Positions 9,488 to 20,082 of a DNA stretch of 64,000 nt are shown here, in pieces. Numbering within the stretch: position 1 is the stretch's first letter; every line of letters starts with the position of its first letter. The notes under the pieces were generated by a model. The model was given only the letters and a program-made list of their open reading frames with translations. It searched no databases and was not told the DNA's origin. A program made the translations under genes and the position numbers. The DNA lies in NCBI GenBank assembly GCA_013373635.1, contig JABXHN010000019.1:1-64000 (forward strand), in the 5' to 3' direction. This stretch comes from Flavobacteriaceae bacterium (GTDB lineage: Bacteria > Bacteroidota > Bacteroidia > Flavobacteriales > Flavobacteriaceae).

Positions 9488-10438
9488 CTATCTAACGTTT
9501 AAATGGGGGTATTTATTGTAGAATTCGGTCTTTCTTTGATCATTTTTTTTTAAAAATTCTCGATGTTCTTGACTTTCGGGCTGAAAGGCTATATGTGATT
9601 CTGACTTGAAAATTGACAAGGCTGTTTTCATATCAGCTTTACAAGAATCATTCATATACAAATTGACAAAACGCTCCCAAATGAGATCGATGGCTAAAGA
9701 ATTAGGATGCAATAAATCACGATCGTAAAAGCGATAATCTCTAAGTTCATCTAAGAGAATCTCATAGCTTGGAAAATATTCACAATCCTGATGGCTATCA
9801 AGGAATTCAAATAGAGCTGTTCTCAAGTGAGCTTTGGAACGATTGTTTTCGATGAGCCCATCTTTCTGATGACGAACTGGAGAGATCGTGAAAATTAATT
9901 GTAGCTGAGGATTTAAAGCTTTGACTGTTTGAAACAGTTGTTCTATAGAGCCATAAATCTCAGTAGTTGAAAGCAGTTTTTTTTCAAATAAGTTCGCATT
10001 CTGTTTGTGGCAGTTCGCGACAATTTGTTGGGACGCTATTAACTCATATGCAAAAGCAGTCCCCAGAGTCACAAACAAATGAGAGGCCTCTTTCAACTGC
10101 TGATGCGCTTGTTGAATTTTAGCGTTCACTGCATTTGCTAATTTAGATCGATCGATTTCACTGAAAGAAGAATGCAAATCGTAGTGAAACCACAAATCTT
10201 TGTCTTGAATGAATTCGTCCTCTTCAAAGTACTTCTGATTTGCAATCGCTGAAATCAAATTAGAAATTGAAACTGGATTATAGCTAATTCCAAAAGGATT
10301 GGAACTCACCTCAAATAAATGACTGGATAGCTTATCTGCTATGGAATCACTAAAACATGACCCCACAAGCATCAACTTTGAATGGTAGTCGATGGAAGTA
10401 TTTGAATTGTAACCTTCTATTTTTGTAGAAAGTTTCAT
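9488..10438 (-). CDS. GSCFA domain-containing protein
   Basis: 316 residues. The GSCFS-type signature (LVGSCFSDSIADKL, residues ~25-38) gives the GSCFA family its name, and GTAFAYE and SPVRHQKDGLIENNRSKAHL follow in the expected order. The fold is predicted to be SGNH-hydrolase-like, with Ser in GSCFS and the late HPNSLAIDLIW segment supplying a possible catalytic His. The family is common in Bacteroidota and Alphaproteobacteria and its substrate is unknown. Located three bases downstream of alaS. Confidence 0.88.
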   Translation of the reverse strand: MKLSTKIEGYNSNTSIDYHSKLMLVGSCFSDSIADKLSSHLFEVSSNPFGISYNPVSISNLISAIANQKYFEEDEFIQDKDLWFHYDLHSSFSEIDRSKLANAVNAKIQQAHQQLKEASHLFVTLGTAFAYELIASQQIVANCHKQNANLFEKKLLSTTEIYGSIEQLFQTVKALNPQLQLIFTISPVRHQKDGLIENNRSKAHLRTALFEFLDSHQDCEYFPSYEILLDELRDYRFYDRDLLHPNSLAIDLIWERFVNLYMNDSCKADMKTALSIFKSESHIAFQPESQEHREFLKKNDQRKTEFYNKYPHLNVR

Positions 10439-10441
10439 CAG

Positions 10442-13102
10442 TTAACCTATGAATTTCACTGCTTCTTCTAAAGCCTTCGCAATTCCCTGAGGATTTTTAC
10501 CCCCTGCAGTAGCAAAAAAGGCTTGTCCTCCTCCTCCACCTTGGATGAATTTTCCGAGTTCTCTAACAATGGTCCCCGCGTTGAGTCCTTTCGCTTCAAC
10601 TAATTCTTTGGAGATATAACAACTCAACAATGCTTTACCATCGTTGTTAGCTCCAAAAAGAATGAAAGCATCCTTCTTATCAGCAGCTAATTTAAAGGAC
10701 AGATCTTTAATCGCAGCAGCGTCCAATTCTAATTCTTGAGCTAAGAATTGAACTCCATTGATGGACTCAAATGCAGCCTCTAAATCAGAAGCAACAGATA
10801 GTGCCTTTTCTTTTTTAAAGCTTTCTATTTGTTTTTTGAGTTCTTGATTTTCAGAGATGAGTTGCTCAACCGATGTTACCACATTCTTTTGATTCCCCAA
10901 TTGCTGTTTTACAGCCTCTAATTCACTTAAACTCTCATTGAAGTAAGTTCTTACAGCATCACCAGTAATGGCTTCGATACGTCGAATACCAGCAGCAACT
11001 GCAGATTCTGAACTGATTTTAAAACTCCACAACTCTGAAGTATTTTGAACATGAGTTCCTCCACAGAGTTCAATAGAACTTCCAAATCGAATGGTTCTCA
11101 CTGCATCACCGTATTTTTCTCCAAAGAGCGCCATCGCTCCTTGTTTTTTGGCTTCTGCTAGTGGAATATTTCTACCCTCATCCAGCGCGATCGCTTCTTT
11201 TATTTTTTCATTTACCAAGGCTTCAACCTCTGCTAATTGCTCATCGGTCACCTTAGAGAAATGCGAGAAATCAAAACGAAGGTTTTTGGATTGCACTGCC
11301 GATCCCTTTTGCTCTACATGAGTCCCTAAAACAGTTCTCAAGGCTTGATGTAACAAGTGAGTCGCGGTGTGGTTTTTAGCAGTTTGCATACGTGCTACCT
11401 CATCCACTACTGCATTAAAACTACTGTCTAAATGTTCTGGAAGTTTTTTGGTAAAGTGAACTATTTCATCGTTCTCTCTCTTGGTATCTAGAATCATGAT
11501 AACTTCTCCAGTTTCACTTTCTAAAACACCTTTATCTCCAACCTGTCCACCACCTTCTGCATAGAAAGGAGTCATATTAAATACCAATTGGTATAAATCC
11601 CCATCTTTCTTAGAGCTTACTTTGCGGTATTTTGCAATTTTTACATCGGCTTCAAGATAATCGTAGCCTACAAACTCTTGATCCTTATCTTCAAAAAGTA
11701 CTGTCCAATCTTCTTTTGAAACCTCAGACGCTTTTCGAGAACGATCTTTTTGAGCTTTCATCGCTACATCAAATCCTTCTTGATCGAGCTCCATTTTGTT
11801 TTCAGATAAAATCAGTGCTGTTAAATCAATTGGAAATCCAAACGTATCATAGAGTTCGAATGCCTTTTCTCCAGAAAGGGTATTGTCTTTTGATTCGCTC
11901 ATCAAACGATCCAATAATCCCAATCCTTGATCAAGGGTATTTAAAAAGGATTGCTCCTCTTCTTTGATGACATTTTCAATTAATTGAGCCTGGTTTTTTA
12001 ATTCAGCGAAGGCATCACCCATCTGTCCTACCATCACCTTCACCAATTGATACATGAAAGGTTCTTTGGATCCTAAAAAGGTAAAACCATAGCGCACCGC
12101 ACGTCTAAGAATTCTTCGAATCACATAACCGGCTCCAGTATTGGAAGGCAACTGACCATCAGCAATTGAAAATGCAATAGCTCTAATATGATCGGCTACA
12201 ACTCGAATCGCAATATCTGTTTCCTCTTTAGACCCGTAGGTCGTAGCGGTGATTTTTTCTATTTCAGCAATAAGTGGTTTGAATACATCAGTATCGTAGT
12301 TGGATTGAACACCTTGTAAAACCATACATAGTCTTTCAAATCCCATTCCTGTATCGACGTGAACTGCTGGTAATTTTTCCAAACATCCATCTGCCTTTCT
12401 GTTGAACTGAATAAATACCAGGTTCCAAATTTCAATCACCTGAGGGTGATCCCTATTGACGAGTTCTGCTCCTGGAACTTTCGCTTTTTCCTCAGCAGAA
12501 CGAATATCTACGTGTATTTCAGAACAAGGACCACAGGGACCTTGATCTCCCATTTCCCAGAAATTGTCTTTTTTATTACCGTAAAGAATTTGAGATTCTG
12601 GAACCAAAGCGCTCCACAATTTTTTAGCTTCCTTGTCTTCTTCTAATGCATCTTGATCATTAGAACCTTCAAAAACAGTCACATACATGCTATCTTTGTC
12701 AATTCCACAAACATCCGTTAAGAATTCCCAAGCCCATTCAATGGCTTCTTTTTTGAAATAGCCATTTCCACCTTCCTGATCAATTCCAAAACTCCAGTTC
12801 CCCAACATTTCAAACATGGTATGGTGATAGGTATCTTTACCTACCTCTTCCAAATCATTGTGCTTTCCACTAACTCTCAAACACTTTTGAGTGTCGACCA
12901 CACGCTGTGAACTCGGATGTGAAGTCCCTAAAAAATAGGCTTTAAACTGATTCATTCCCGCATTGGTAAACATCAATGTAGGATCGTCTTTTAAAACCAT
13001 AGGTGCAGAGGGAACAATCTTGTGTTCACGCTCTTTAAAAAAGTTTAAAAATTGTTTTCTTACCTCTTGAGACTTCATCAATTCTATGTATTTATCAGCC
13101 AT
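10442..13102 (-). CDS. alaS: Alanyl-tRNA synthetase
   Basis: 886 residues, the usual length. Domains in order: class II aminoacylation domain ([11 protein letters not shown] and [10 protein letters not shown] motifs), editing domain with zinc/water-binding [12 protein letters not shown] and CGGTHVQ, and a C-terminal DHHA1-like region ending with a glycine-rich [14 protein letters not shown] segment. Charges tRNA-Ala in the cytoplasm and clears mischarged Ser/Gly. It is the first gene of the minus-strand run toward hemL and diverges from the M23 peptidase gene. Confidence 0.98.
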   Translation of the reverse strand: MADKYIELMKSQEVRKQFLNFFKEREHKIVPSAPMVLKDDPTLMFTNAGMNQFKAYFLGTSHPSSQRVVDTQKCLRVSGKHNDLEEVGKDTYHHTMFEMLGNWSFGIDQEGGNGYFKKEAIEWAWEFLTDVCGIDKDSMYVTVFEGSNDQDALEEDKEAKKLWSALVPESQILYGNKKDNFWEMGDQGPCGPCSEIHVDIRSAEEKAKVPGAELVNRDHPQVIEIWNLVFIQFNRKADGCLEKLPAVHVDTGMGFERLCMVLQGVQSNYDTDVFKPLIAEIEKITATTYGSKEETDIAIRVVADHIRAIAFSIADGQLPSNTGAGYVIRRILRRAVRYGFTFLGSKEPFMYQLVKVMVGQMGDAFAELKNQAQLIENVIKEEEQSFLNTLDQGLGLLDRLMSESKDNTLSGEKAFELYDTFGFPIDLTALILSENKMELDQEGFDVAMKAQKDRSRKASEVSKEDWTVLFEDKDQEFVGYDYLEADVKIAKYRKVSSKKDGDLYQLVFNMTPFYAEGGGQVGDKGVLESETGEVIMILDTKRENDEIVHFTKKLPEHLDSSFNAVVDEVARMQTAKNHTATHLLHQALRTVLGTHVEQKGSAVQSKNLRFDFSHFSKVTDEQLAEVEALVNEKIKEAIALDEGRNIPLAEAKKQGAMALFGEKYGDAVRTIRFGSSIELCGGTHVQNTSELWSFKISSESAVAAGIRRIEAITGDAVRTYFNESLSELEAVKQQLGNQKNVVTSVEQLISENQELKKQIESFKKEKALSVASDLEAAFESINGVQFLAQELELDAAAIKDLSFKLAADKKDAFILFGANNDGKALLSCYISKELVEAKGLNAGTIVRELGKFIQGGGGGQAFFATAGGKNPQGIAKALEEAVKFIG

Positions 13103-13142
13103 TTATAAACAATGGACTGTTTTATGCAATGTTTTTAATATC

Positions 13143-13170
13143 TTGGATCTTGTTAAAACACCTATATTTG
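13143..13170 (+). promoter_or_regulatory. Bacteroidota-type promoter for the M23 peptidase gene
   Basis: TTG at 13143-13145, 17 bases, then TATATTTG at 13163-13170, which fits the -33 TTG and -7 TAnnTTTG consensus of the Bacteroidota housekeeping sigma factor. Predicted start of transcription is about 35 bases before the ATG. Confidence 0.6.
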
Positions 13171-13211
13171 TAGTCTAACAATCGAGCACAAAAATAGTAC
13201 AATTTCTAGAG

Positions 13212-14189
13212 ATGTCTAAGGTAAAATATTATTACGACGCTGAGACCCTGTCTTATAAGAAAATAGAGGAGAAAGCTTCCAAGAAATTTGGACGTATCTT
13301 TTTGTTTGCACTATCGAGCATCTTAGTAGGTTTTATAGGACTTATCTTCTTACTCAACACCTCTATTATCAATACTCCAAAAGAGCTTTCACTCGAACGC
13401 GAAGTACGGAATTTTAGACTTCAGTACGAGCTTTTAGACAAAAAAATGCAGCAGATTGAAAAGGTTTTAGCCAATATTGAAGATCGAGACAACAGTATTT
13501 ACAGAGTGTATTTTGAAGCCAATCCAATTCCTGAAGAACAAAGACGTGCAGGTTTTGGGGGACTTAATCGATATCAAAGTTTGGAGGGATATCAAAATTC
13601 TGATCTGATCATCAATACGACCAAGCATATGGATATTATCCAGAAGCAATTGGTCGTTCAGTCGAAATCCTTGGACGAGATTGCTAAAATGGCTGCTGAC
13701 AGAGAAGAATTACTAGCTGCCATTCCAGCTATTCAACCTGTTGCCAACGAGAACTTAAAGCGAATGGCTTCTGGTTATGGATGGCGATCTGATCCATTTA
13801 CCAAGGTTAGAAAACGCCACTGGGGTATGGACTTTTCAGCACCAAAAGGAACTCCCATTTACGCTACTGGAAACGGAAAAGTCATCAGAGCTGATAACAG
13901 AGCTTCTGGTTTTGGAAAACACGTTCGAATTGATCACGGTTTTGGATATGTAACCATCTATGCTCATATGACTGAATACAATGTTCGCAGAGGTCAAACA
14001 GTTAAACGCGGAGATATTATTGGATTTGTAGGGTCAACTGGTAGATCTCAGGCACCTCATCTGCATTACGAAGTGTGGAAGGATCGCAAGAGAATCAATC
14101 CCATCAATTTCTATTACGGAAATCTTTCTCCGGAGGAATTCCAAATCTTATTACGCAATGCGAGTCAAGAAAACCAATCACTCGACTAA
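13212..14189 (+). CDS. Membrane-anchored M23 family peptidoglycan endopeptidase
   Basis: 325 residues. One transmembrane helix near residues 30-50, a coiled-coil-like stretch (residues ~60-95 and ~140-165), then an M23 domain with the zinc motif HWGMDFSAPKG near residue 202 and HLHYEVW near residue 283, including the HxH signature. Faces the periplasm and should cut peptide crosslinks of peptidoglycan, as in the LytM/NlpD-type family. Its stop codon overlaps the start of the MerR gene by one base. Confidence 0.9.
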   Translation: MSKVKYYYDAETLSYKKIEEKASKKFGRIFLFALSSILVGFIGLIFLLNTSIINTPKELSLEREVRNFRLQYELLDKKMQQIEKVLANIEDRDNSIYRVYFEANPIPEEQRRAGFGGLNRYQSLEGYQNSDLIINTTKHMDIIQKQLVVQSKSLDEIAKMAADREELLAAIPAIQPVANENLKRMASGYGWRSDPFTKVRKRHWGMDFSAPKGTPIYATGNGKVIRADNRASGFGKHVRIDHGFGYVTIYAHMTEYNVRRGQTVKRGDIIGFVGSTGRSQAPHLHYEVWKDRKRINPINFYYGNLSPEEFQILLRNASQENQSLD

Positions 14190-14515
14190 TGCAAGAACTT
14201 CCTGAAAAACGATATTACAGTATTGGAGAAGTGGCCAAAGCGTTTGATGTCAATACCTCTACGATTCGATTTTGGGAACAAAATTTTGAAATTCTAAAGC
14301 CTAAAAAAAACGCTAAGGGAAATCGAAAATTTACACCTAAAGATATTGAAAATCTCAAGCGAATCTATCACCTTGTCAAAGAGCGCGGATTTACTTTAGA
14401 TGGAGCCAAAAAACAACTCAAATTAGAGCATTCGAATCAACTCTCTACTTTAGACATTATCCAAAAGTTAGAACACGTCAAAGAGGAGCTATTAAAGATT
14501 AAAAATCAGCTTTAA
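14189..14515 (+). CDS. MerR-family transcriptional regulator
   Basis: 108 residues from the ATG that overlaps the M23 stop (TAATG); a longer frame starting upstream at 14075 runs through the peptidase gene and is not credible. The N-terminus is a MerR winged helix-turn-helix (YYSIGEVAKAFDVNTSTIRFWEQ) given here in part as SIGEVAKAFDVNTSTIRFWE, followed by a long dimerisation helix. There is no effector domain or Cys cluster, so no metal ligand is suggested. Target unknown; tight coupling to the M23 gene is conserved in many flavobacteria as far as I recall. Confidence 0.88.
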   Translation: MQELPEKRYYSIGEVAKAFDVNTSTIRFWEQNFEILKPKKNAKGNRKFTPKDIENLKRIYHLVKERGFTLDGAKKQLKLEHSNQLSTLDIIQKLEHVKEELLKIKNQL

Positions 14516-16059
14516 TCCCAAATTCTTTTTACTGTACTTATTGAAAAGTCCATTACTTCGATTGTGGAATCGGTAGTATTTAGTACTTCTAAAGAACTGT
14601 AATTAGCTTTGTTAAACATTCGGGCCGTCATCACTCGCTCACCCTTATTGATAAATATTTCCACTGAAGAAGCATCCACATAGAGTTCGACCTCATTGAT
14701 TTCTTTGGGGATAAAATCAGCTTTGATTTCTGCAAAGAAGTTCTCTGAAAAGTCAACAAGTCCTGATTTAGATCGATCGATAACAATCGATCCTGAATCC
14801 GAAATCGATAGTATTAATTCTTCCCCTCCATCATTCTTTAGTTTGAGTTCCACCGATCCCTTTATATGGAATTGAACTTTGGAAGTGGATAACTCCTCTT
14901 GCTTAAATTCTTTTGAGCTATTGGATTCCAACTCAAATGAGTTCGAATCAGAAGAAGTAACAATAGAACTAATAGATTCAACAGGATAGGAAGTCAAGAT
15001 CAGTTCCTCTTCGACCCTTTTTAAACCGAGTTGTCTTGGCAAGGTCATCGCAGACCTCCACTTTTTTGTTGGAGTCTCTTGAGCATAGGACCAATTACTC
15101 ATCCATCCTATAAATAGTCGCTTGTCATCACTTAACCCATTATAGGTTACCCCAGCGTAATTATCGGTTCCTAAATCAATCCATTTGGATTCTTTTTGAT
15201 CAGTAGTAAAGCTAGTTCCATCAAAATCACCAACAAAGTATTGGGTTCCACTTCCTCCATTTGGAGCTCCTGGATTGATACTGATCAGTAAGACCCATTT
15301 GGTCTGATCGCTTCCTTCAACTTTGAGTTCAAATAAATCCGGACATTCCCAAACACCGCCGTGAGCTCCAACATCCTTCCCAAAATCACTCATATATTCC
15401 CAGTCTAATAAATTTGAAGATTTCCAAAGTTGCATATGATCCCCGGCTACAAGTACCACGGTCCAAGCACTTAATTGCTCATTCCAAAACACTTTGGGAT
15501 CTCTAAAATCTCTGATGGAATTGGTGTTGGGAATAATTGGATTGTTCTCGTATTTCTCCCAACTAACTCCATGATCTAAGCTATAAGCAAGCCCTTGATA
15601 TTGAAAGTCATTTCTTCCCTGCTTTTCACCTTTGGGGTCGTGATAGGTATAAATTGCGATCAGGGGAGGATTTTCAGCTGTCCCTAAGCCAGAAGTGTTT
15701 TTGCTATCGACAATAGCAGACCCAGAAAAAATATAACCCAATTCATCTGGGAACAAGGCGATGGGTTGATGTTCCCAATGCACTAAATCTTTGGAAGTGG
15801 CATGTCCCCAATGCATGGGTCCCCACACAATTGCATCGGGATAATACTGATAAAACAAATGATAGACGCCGTTTTCATAGACTAAACCATTGGGATCATT
15901 CATCCATTTAGTTTCAGGTGTAAAGTGATATTGAGGTCTAAATACTTCTTGATAATCTGAAAGTGCCTCAGCAGTTACATCTGCTGTAGAAGAAGATTGT
16001 TGCTTACAAGATCCAAGGATAAAGAGTCCGACAAATAGAAAAATATACGATTTATTCAT
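14512..16059 (-). CDS. GH32 fructan/sucrose hydrolase lipoprotein
   Basis: 515 residues. Lipoprotein signal with Cys18 (FILGSC). The five-bladed propeller domain carries the GH32 nucleophile Asp55 in WMNDPNG, the RDPKV stabiliser segment, and the acid/base Glu in ECPDLFEL. A C-terminal beta-sandwich (VELYVDASSVEIFIN) completes the family layout. Probable exo-acting beta-fructosidase (levanase, inulinase or invertase) on the cell envelope; the linkage cannot be read. No SusCD pair, fructokinase or transporter lies beside it. Its last four bases overlap the convergent MerR gene. Confidence 0.92.
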   Translation of the reverse strand: MNKSYIFLFVGLFILGSCKQQSSSTADVTAEALSDYQEVFRPQYHFTPETKWMNDPNGLVYENGVYHLFYQYYPDAIVWGPMHWGHATSKDLVHWEHQPIALFPDELGYIFSGSAIVDSKNTSGLGTAENPPLIAIYTYHDPKGEKQGRNDFQYQGLAYSLDHGVSWEKYENNPIIPNTNSIRDFRDPKVFWNEQLSAWTVVLVAGDHMQLWKSSNLLDWEYMSDFGKDVGAHGGVWECPDLFELKVEGSDQTKWVLLISINPGAPNGGSGTQYFVGDFDGTSFTTDQKESKWIDLGTDNYAGVTYNGLSDDKRLFIGWMSNWSYAQETPTKKWRSAMTLPRQLGLKRVEEELILTSYPVESISSIVTSSDSNSFELESNSSKEFKQEELSTSKVQFHIKGSVELKLKNDGGEELILSISDSGSIVIDRSKSGLVDFSENFFAEIKADFIPKEINEVELYVDASSVEIFINKGERVMTARMFNKANYSSLEVLNTTDSTIEVMDFSISTVKRIWD

Positions 16060-16135
16060 AAGTTCAAGTTTGGGTTAGCAATATACAATTTATAGGGTTT
16101 GTGTCCTCTTTTTAACTTTTGTGAATTATAAGTAT

Positions 16136-16143
16136 TACTTTTG
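16136..16143 (+). promoter_or_regulatory. TAnnTTTG promoter element upstream of der
   Basis: TACTTTTG at 16136-16143, 16 bases before the der ATG, matches the Bacteroidota -7 box. No well-spaced -33 TTG is present (the nearest is only 14 bases upstream), so confidence is moderate. The spacing implies a very short 5' leader. Confidence 0.4.
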
Positions 16144-16159
16144 CAGCAAAGAATAAGTT

Positions 16160-17467
16160 ATGAGTGCAATTGTCGCTATCGTCGGAAGACCTAATGTTGG
16201 AAAATCCACCCTTTTTAATCGTTTGATTCAAAAGAGGGAGGCTATTGTCGATGCCGTCAGTGGAGTTACTCGTGACAGACATTACGGAAAGAGTGAATGG
16301 AACGGTAGAGTCTTCTCTGTAATTGATACCGGGGGATACGTACTTGGATCTGACGATGTTTTTGAAAAAGAAATCGACAAGCAGGTAGAACTTGCTATCG
16401 ACGAGGCTGATGTCATTGTTTTTGTAGTGGATGTTGAATCAGGCATCACTGGCATGGATGAAGATGTCGCTAAGATTCTAAGACGCGTTAAAAAGCCTGT
16501 ATTACTCTGTGTCAACAAAGTGGACTCTTCTAAACGTATGGATGACACCTATGAGTTTTACAATTTAGCACTCGGTGATTTTTACCCTATCGCTAGTATT
16601 AGCGGAAGTGGAACTGGAGAATTACTGGATGCAGTAGTAGAAGCACTCCCTCCAATTAGCGAACGCGATGAAGAAGATGAACTACCTCGATTTGCCGTAG
16701 TTGGAAGACCTAATGCTGGAAAATCATCATTGATCAATGCCCTTATCGGTGAAGAGCGTTATATCGTAACCGATATTGCAGGAACAACCAGAGATAGTAT
16801 CGATACCAAATACAACCGTTTTGGTTTTGAGTTCAATCTTGTAGACACTGCAGGGATTCGTAGAAAATCAAAGGTAAAAGAAGACTTGGAATTTTATTCA
16901 GTAATGCGTTCGGTTCGCGCCATTGAACATTCCGATGTCATTCTTTTAGTGCTCGACGCCACTCGTGGATTTGACGGTCAGGTTCAAAATATCTTTTGGT
17001 TAGCTCATAGAAACAATAAAGGAATTGTAATCCTTGTCAATAAATGGGATTTAGTAGAAAAAGACACGATGACGACCAAGGCCTTTACCGATCAAATTCA
17101 TCAAATTACAGCTCCTTTTACAGATGTGCCGATTGTCTTCATATCAGTATTGAACAAACAGCGTATTTTTAAGGCAATTGAAACTGCGGTAGAAGTATAT
17201 CAAAACCGTTCTAGAAAAATAAAGACTAGAGAGCTCAACGATGTGATGCTTCCTATTATTGAAAACACTCCTCCTCCAGCTCTTAAGGGTAAGTATATCA
17301 AGATCAAGTTTTGTACGCAATTGCCGACACCTTATCCTCAATTTGCATTCTTTTGCAACCTACCACAATACGTCAAGGATCCCTACAAACGATTTTTAGA
17401 AAATCAACTCAGAGAACACTTTGATTTTAGCGGGGTTCCGATCAGTATCTTTATGCGTAAAAAGTAA
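16160..17467 (+). CDS. der: Ribosome-assembly GTPase Der (EngA)
   Basis: 435 residues with two tandem GTPase domains: Walker A motifs GRPNVGKS at residues 9-16 and GRPNAGKS at 182-189, each with its own DTAG/DTGG switch, and NKVD and NKWD specificity motifs. The C-terminal KH-like domain follows ([20 protein letters not shown] region). Essential for 50S subunit maturation. Monocistronic, convergent with era five bases away. Confidence 0.97.
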   Translation: MSAIVAIVGRPNVGKSTLFNRLIQKREAIVDAVSGVTRDRHYGKSEWNGRVFSVIDTGGYVLGSDDVFEKEIDKQVELAIDEADVIVFVVDVESGITGMDEDVAKILRRVKKPVLLCVNKVDSSKRMDDTYEFYNLALGDFYPIASISGSGTGELLDAVVEALPPISERDEEDELPRFAVVGRPNAGKSSLINALIGEERYIVTDIAGTTRDSIDTKYNRFGFEFNLVDTAGIRRKSKVKEDLEFYSVMRSVRAIEHSDVILLVLDATRGFDGQVQNIFWLAHRNNKGIVILVNKWDLVEKDTMTTKAFTDQIHQITAPFTDVPIVFISVLNKQRIFKAIETAVEVYQNRSRKIKTRELNDVMLPIIENTPPPALKGKYIKIKFCTQLPTPYPQFAFFCNLPQYVKDPYKRFLENQLREHFDFSGVPISIFMRKK

Positions 17468-17487
17468 AAAGGCTATTCAGAGTAGCC
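17465..17487 (-). terminator. Terminator of era that includes its stop codon
   Basis: On the minus strand the last codons of era read GGCTACTCTGAATAGCC followed by TTTTT: stem GGCTA/TAGCC, loop CTCTGAA. The TAG stop codon is part of the 3' arm of the stem. Short stem, so efficiency is uncertain. Confidence 0.6.
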
Positions 17488-18357
17488 AAAACGCTTTAAT
17501 TCTCTATTGTTCGAACGCCAATTTTTATTGACTTTGACATAGAGTGCTAAGTGAATTTGTTTGCCGAAGAATTTTTCAAGGTCTTTACGAGCTTCCATCC
17601 CCACTCTTTTTAGAGCCGTCCCTTTATGACCGATGATAATCCCTTTTTGGGTATCGCGTTCGACCATAATCACCGATCGAATACGAATAATTTGATCCGT
17701 TTCTGCAAATTCCTCTGTTTCAATTTCAACAGCATAGGGAATTTCTTTTTTATAGTGTTTGAGGATTTTTTCACGAATACTCTCATTGACAAAAAAGCGC
17801 TCTGGCTTATCGGTCATCTGATCCTTTGGATAATAGGCTGGTCCTTCTGGCAATAATTCTTTAATGCGCTCAAATACCCCTTCAATATTGAACTTTTCAA
17901 GGGCAGAAATTGGATGAATTTCTGCATTAGGCAATTGCTCTTGCCAATAGTTCACCTGTTCTTCAAGAAAATCTTGTTCTGCCTTATCGATCTTGTTGAG
18001 TAATAAGAGCACAGGGATCTTGGCATTTTGAATCTTCTTAAAAAACTGCTCGTCTTTTAAAGCCTTCTCACCTAATTCCACCATATAAACGAGAACGTCT
18101 GCATCTTCAAAAGAGGATTTTACAAAATCCATCATGGCTGATTGTAACTCGTAAGCAGGTTTGATAATTCCAGGAGTATCTGAAAGAATCATTTGATAAT
18201 CCTCTCCACTTAGAATCCCTAAAATTCGATGTCTAGTCGTTTGTGCTTTATTGGTAATGATAGAGAACTTCTCTCCCATGAAAGCATTCATGAGCGTTGA
18301 CTTCCCTACATTGGGATTTCCTACTATATTGACGTAACCAGACTTATGTGTACTCAT
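17473..18357 (-). CDS. era: Ribosome-assembly GTPase Era
   Basis: 294 residues. Walker A GNPNVGKS at residues 13-20, switch II DTPG, and NKID specificity motif, followed by a C-terminal KH domain with GIIIGHKGTALKRVG. Binds the 3' end of 16S rRNA during 30S assembly. Its ATG overlaps the stop of the AGCS symporter gene by four bases, so both come from one transcript. Confidence 0.97.
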   Translation of the reverse strand: MSTHKSGYVNIVGNPNVGKSTLMNAFMGEKFSIITNKAQTTRHRILGILSGEDYQMILSDTPGIIKPAYELQSAMMDFVKSSFEDADVLVYMVELGEKALKDEQFFKKIQNAKIPVLLLLNKIDKAEQDFLEEQVNYWQEQLPNAEIHPISALEKFNIEGVFERIKELLPEGPAYYPKDQMTDKPERFFVNESIREKILKHYKKEIPYAVEIETEEFAETDQIIRIRSVIMVERDTQKGIIIGHKGTALKRVGMEARKDLEKFFGKQIHLALYVKVNKNWRSNNRELKRFGYSE

Positions 18358-19715
18358 CTATTTTTTCTATTGTTGAAATAGGTTTTTGCAGCTTGGTTGA
18401 CCTTTGGTGCTAAGATAAATAGGGCTATCATATTGGGAATGACCATCAGCGCAAATGAAAGGTCGATTAAATTAATCACCAAATCAACGGAAGCTATTGC
18501 AGCAAAGGTAATACTAAAGACATAAACAAAGTTGTAATAACGTCCTTTCTTTGTACCTATTAAAAAGTTAAGGCATTTAGTTCCGTAATAGGCATAGGTG
18601 AAAAGTGAAGAAAGTGCAAAAGCTGATACGATGATCATCAGCAGCACATCTCCTACTCCAAAGAGCGATTTTTTAAAGGCGATGAGTGTCATGATAATTC
18701 CGTTATCTTGGGCTTCTAAATAAGCCCCAGAAACAATGATGGTCAGCGCGGTAAGGGAACAAACCACAATCGTATCGATAAAGGGCCCCAACATGGCTAC
18801 TAATCCTTCCTGTATCGGTTCCTTGGTCTTTGATTGTCCGTGAAACATGGGAGCCAATCCGACTCCTGCTTCATTTGAAAAGACTGCTCTTCGAATTCCG
18901 ATAATCACCAATCCCCAAAAACCTCCAGTAACAGCTGTTTTAAGATTAAAGGCTTCTTCGAAAATAAGTGCAAAAGCATGTGGAACACTTGAAAGATTAA
19001 AAAGCATAATCATTAGTACTGACACTAAATACAAGACCACCATAAAGGGGACCATTGTAGAAGCAACGTTGGAAATCTTCTTTAAGCCCCCAAAGATGAC
19101 AACTGAAGTAACAACAGATAATACAAGACCGATGATGGTTTTCCAAACCAATTCAGAGGCTTCAAAAATAGACTCCCCAGGAACGATTACATCCATCAGG
19201 GTTTGGGTGAACTGATTGGTCGTAAAGGCTGGAAGTGCTCCAAAAAGACCAGCGACAGCAAAGAATATTGCCAGAGGTTTGGCTTTCTTACCCAAGCCTT
19301 CTACAATATAATACATAGGGCCACCTTGAATGGCTCCAGAACTATCGGTCCCTCTGAACATTATTGACAAACTACAGGAATAGTATTTGATGGCCATGCC
19401 GATTAAAGCTGTCATCCAGATCCAAAAAACTACTCCTGGGCCGCCCTGATAAATAGCGATGGCGACTCCAGCAATATTTCCCATACCAACCGTAGCAGCT
19501 ACTGCCGACGATAAGGCTTTAAAATGACTGACTTCACCAGGGTCTTTTTCATCATCGTACTTTCCAGCGGTAATCGCAATGGCATGCCCAAAATATTTAA
19601 AGGGAACCCCTTTGGAATAAAAGCTCAAAAACAGCCCTCCTCCGACGACTAAAAAAAGCATGACCCATTCGGTATAGGGTAAAATTGAAGCTAATAATTG
19701 GTTGATCAGATCCAT
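18354..19715 (-). CDS. Sodium:alanine/glycine symporter (AGCS family)
   Basis: 453 residues, about eleven hydrophobic segments. Family signatures include AATVGMGNIAGVAIAIYQGG, GGPMYYI and FSNEAGVGLAPMFHG, the last a well conserved AGCS motif. Imports alanine or glycine with sodium across the inner membrane. Promoter-proximal gene of a two-gene unit with era. Confidence 0.92.
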   Translation of the reverse strand: MDLINQLLASILPYTEWVMLFLVVGGGLFLSFYSKGVPFKYFGHAIAITAGKYDDEKDPGEVSHFKALSSAVAATVGMGNIAGVAIAIYQGGPGVVFWIWMTALIGMAIKYYSCSLSIMFRGTDSSGAIQGGPMYYIVEGLGKKAKPLAIFFAVAGLFGALPAFTTNQFTQTLMDVIVPGESIFEASELVWKTIIGLVLSVVTSVVIFGGLKKISNVASTMVPFMVVLYLVSVLMIMLFNLSSVPHAFALIFEEAFNLKTAVTGGFWGLVIIGIRRAVFSNEAGVGLAPMFHGQSKTKEPIQEGLVAMLGPFIDTIVVCSLTALTIIVSGAYLEAQDNGIIMTLIAFKKSLFGVGDVLLMIIVSAFALSSLFTYAYYGTKCLNFLIGTKKGRYYNFVYVFSITFAAIASVDLVINLIDLSFALMVIPNMIALFILAPKVNQAAKTYFNNRKNR

Positions 19716-19821
19716 AAATGATTCGTTTGGTTACCAAGATATAAATATATAGCTACAACAGAAACAAAATTTTAATCATTACTTTTATCTTTATTGTCTT
19801 CAGTCGCAACCATTTTTAAAC

Positions 19822-20028
19822 ATGAAATACGTTATTTTAATTCTCGCATCTATTAGCTATGTATTCATCATCATCAACTTTTTTGGATTTAGTAGAAATC
19901 TTATGATTGGTGCCACCATCTTAAGTACCATCATTTATTTTAATCTGATTAAATCTACCTTTCCAAAAGGATGTAAATGTGAGATTGAAGCATTTAAAAG
20001 GCTCTTGGGAAAAGGCAAAAAAAACTAA
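19822..20028 (+). CDS. Small two-helix membrane protein, unknown
   Basis: 68 residues. Two hydrophobic segments (residues ~3-22 and ~28-46) followed by a charged tail with CKC. ATG is well placed 106 bases from the divergent symporter gene, and the frame is codon-like. I do not recognise a family. It precedes the GMC oxidoreductase pair by 54 bases but need not be related to it. Confidence 0.5.
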   Translation: MKYVILILASISYVFIIINFFGFSRNLMIGATILSTIIYFNLIKSTFPKGCKCEIEAFKRLLGKGKKN

Positions 20029-20082
20029 ATATATTTTATATCTTTAGATTCTTGTTAACTAACTAAATACCCTCTTTTTAAT

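Noticed and set aside
10442-13102. Several open frames on the plus strand opposite alaS (for example near 11091-11321 and 11632-11967)
   Set aside because: They are antisense shadows of a full-length, well conserved alaS and have no family features or starts of their own.
14075-14188. Longer N-terminus for the MerR protein
   Set aside because: The extension runs within the M23 peptidase coding region in another frame; the ATG at 14189 overlapping the M23 stop gives a normal MerR N-terminus.
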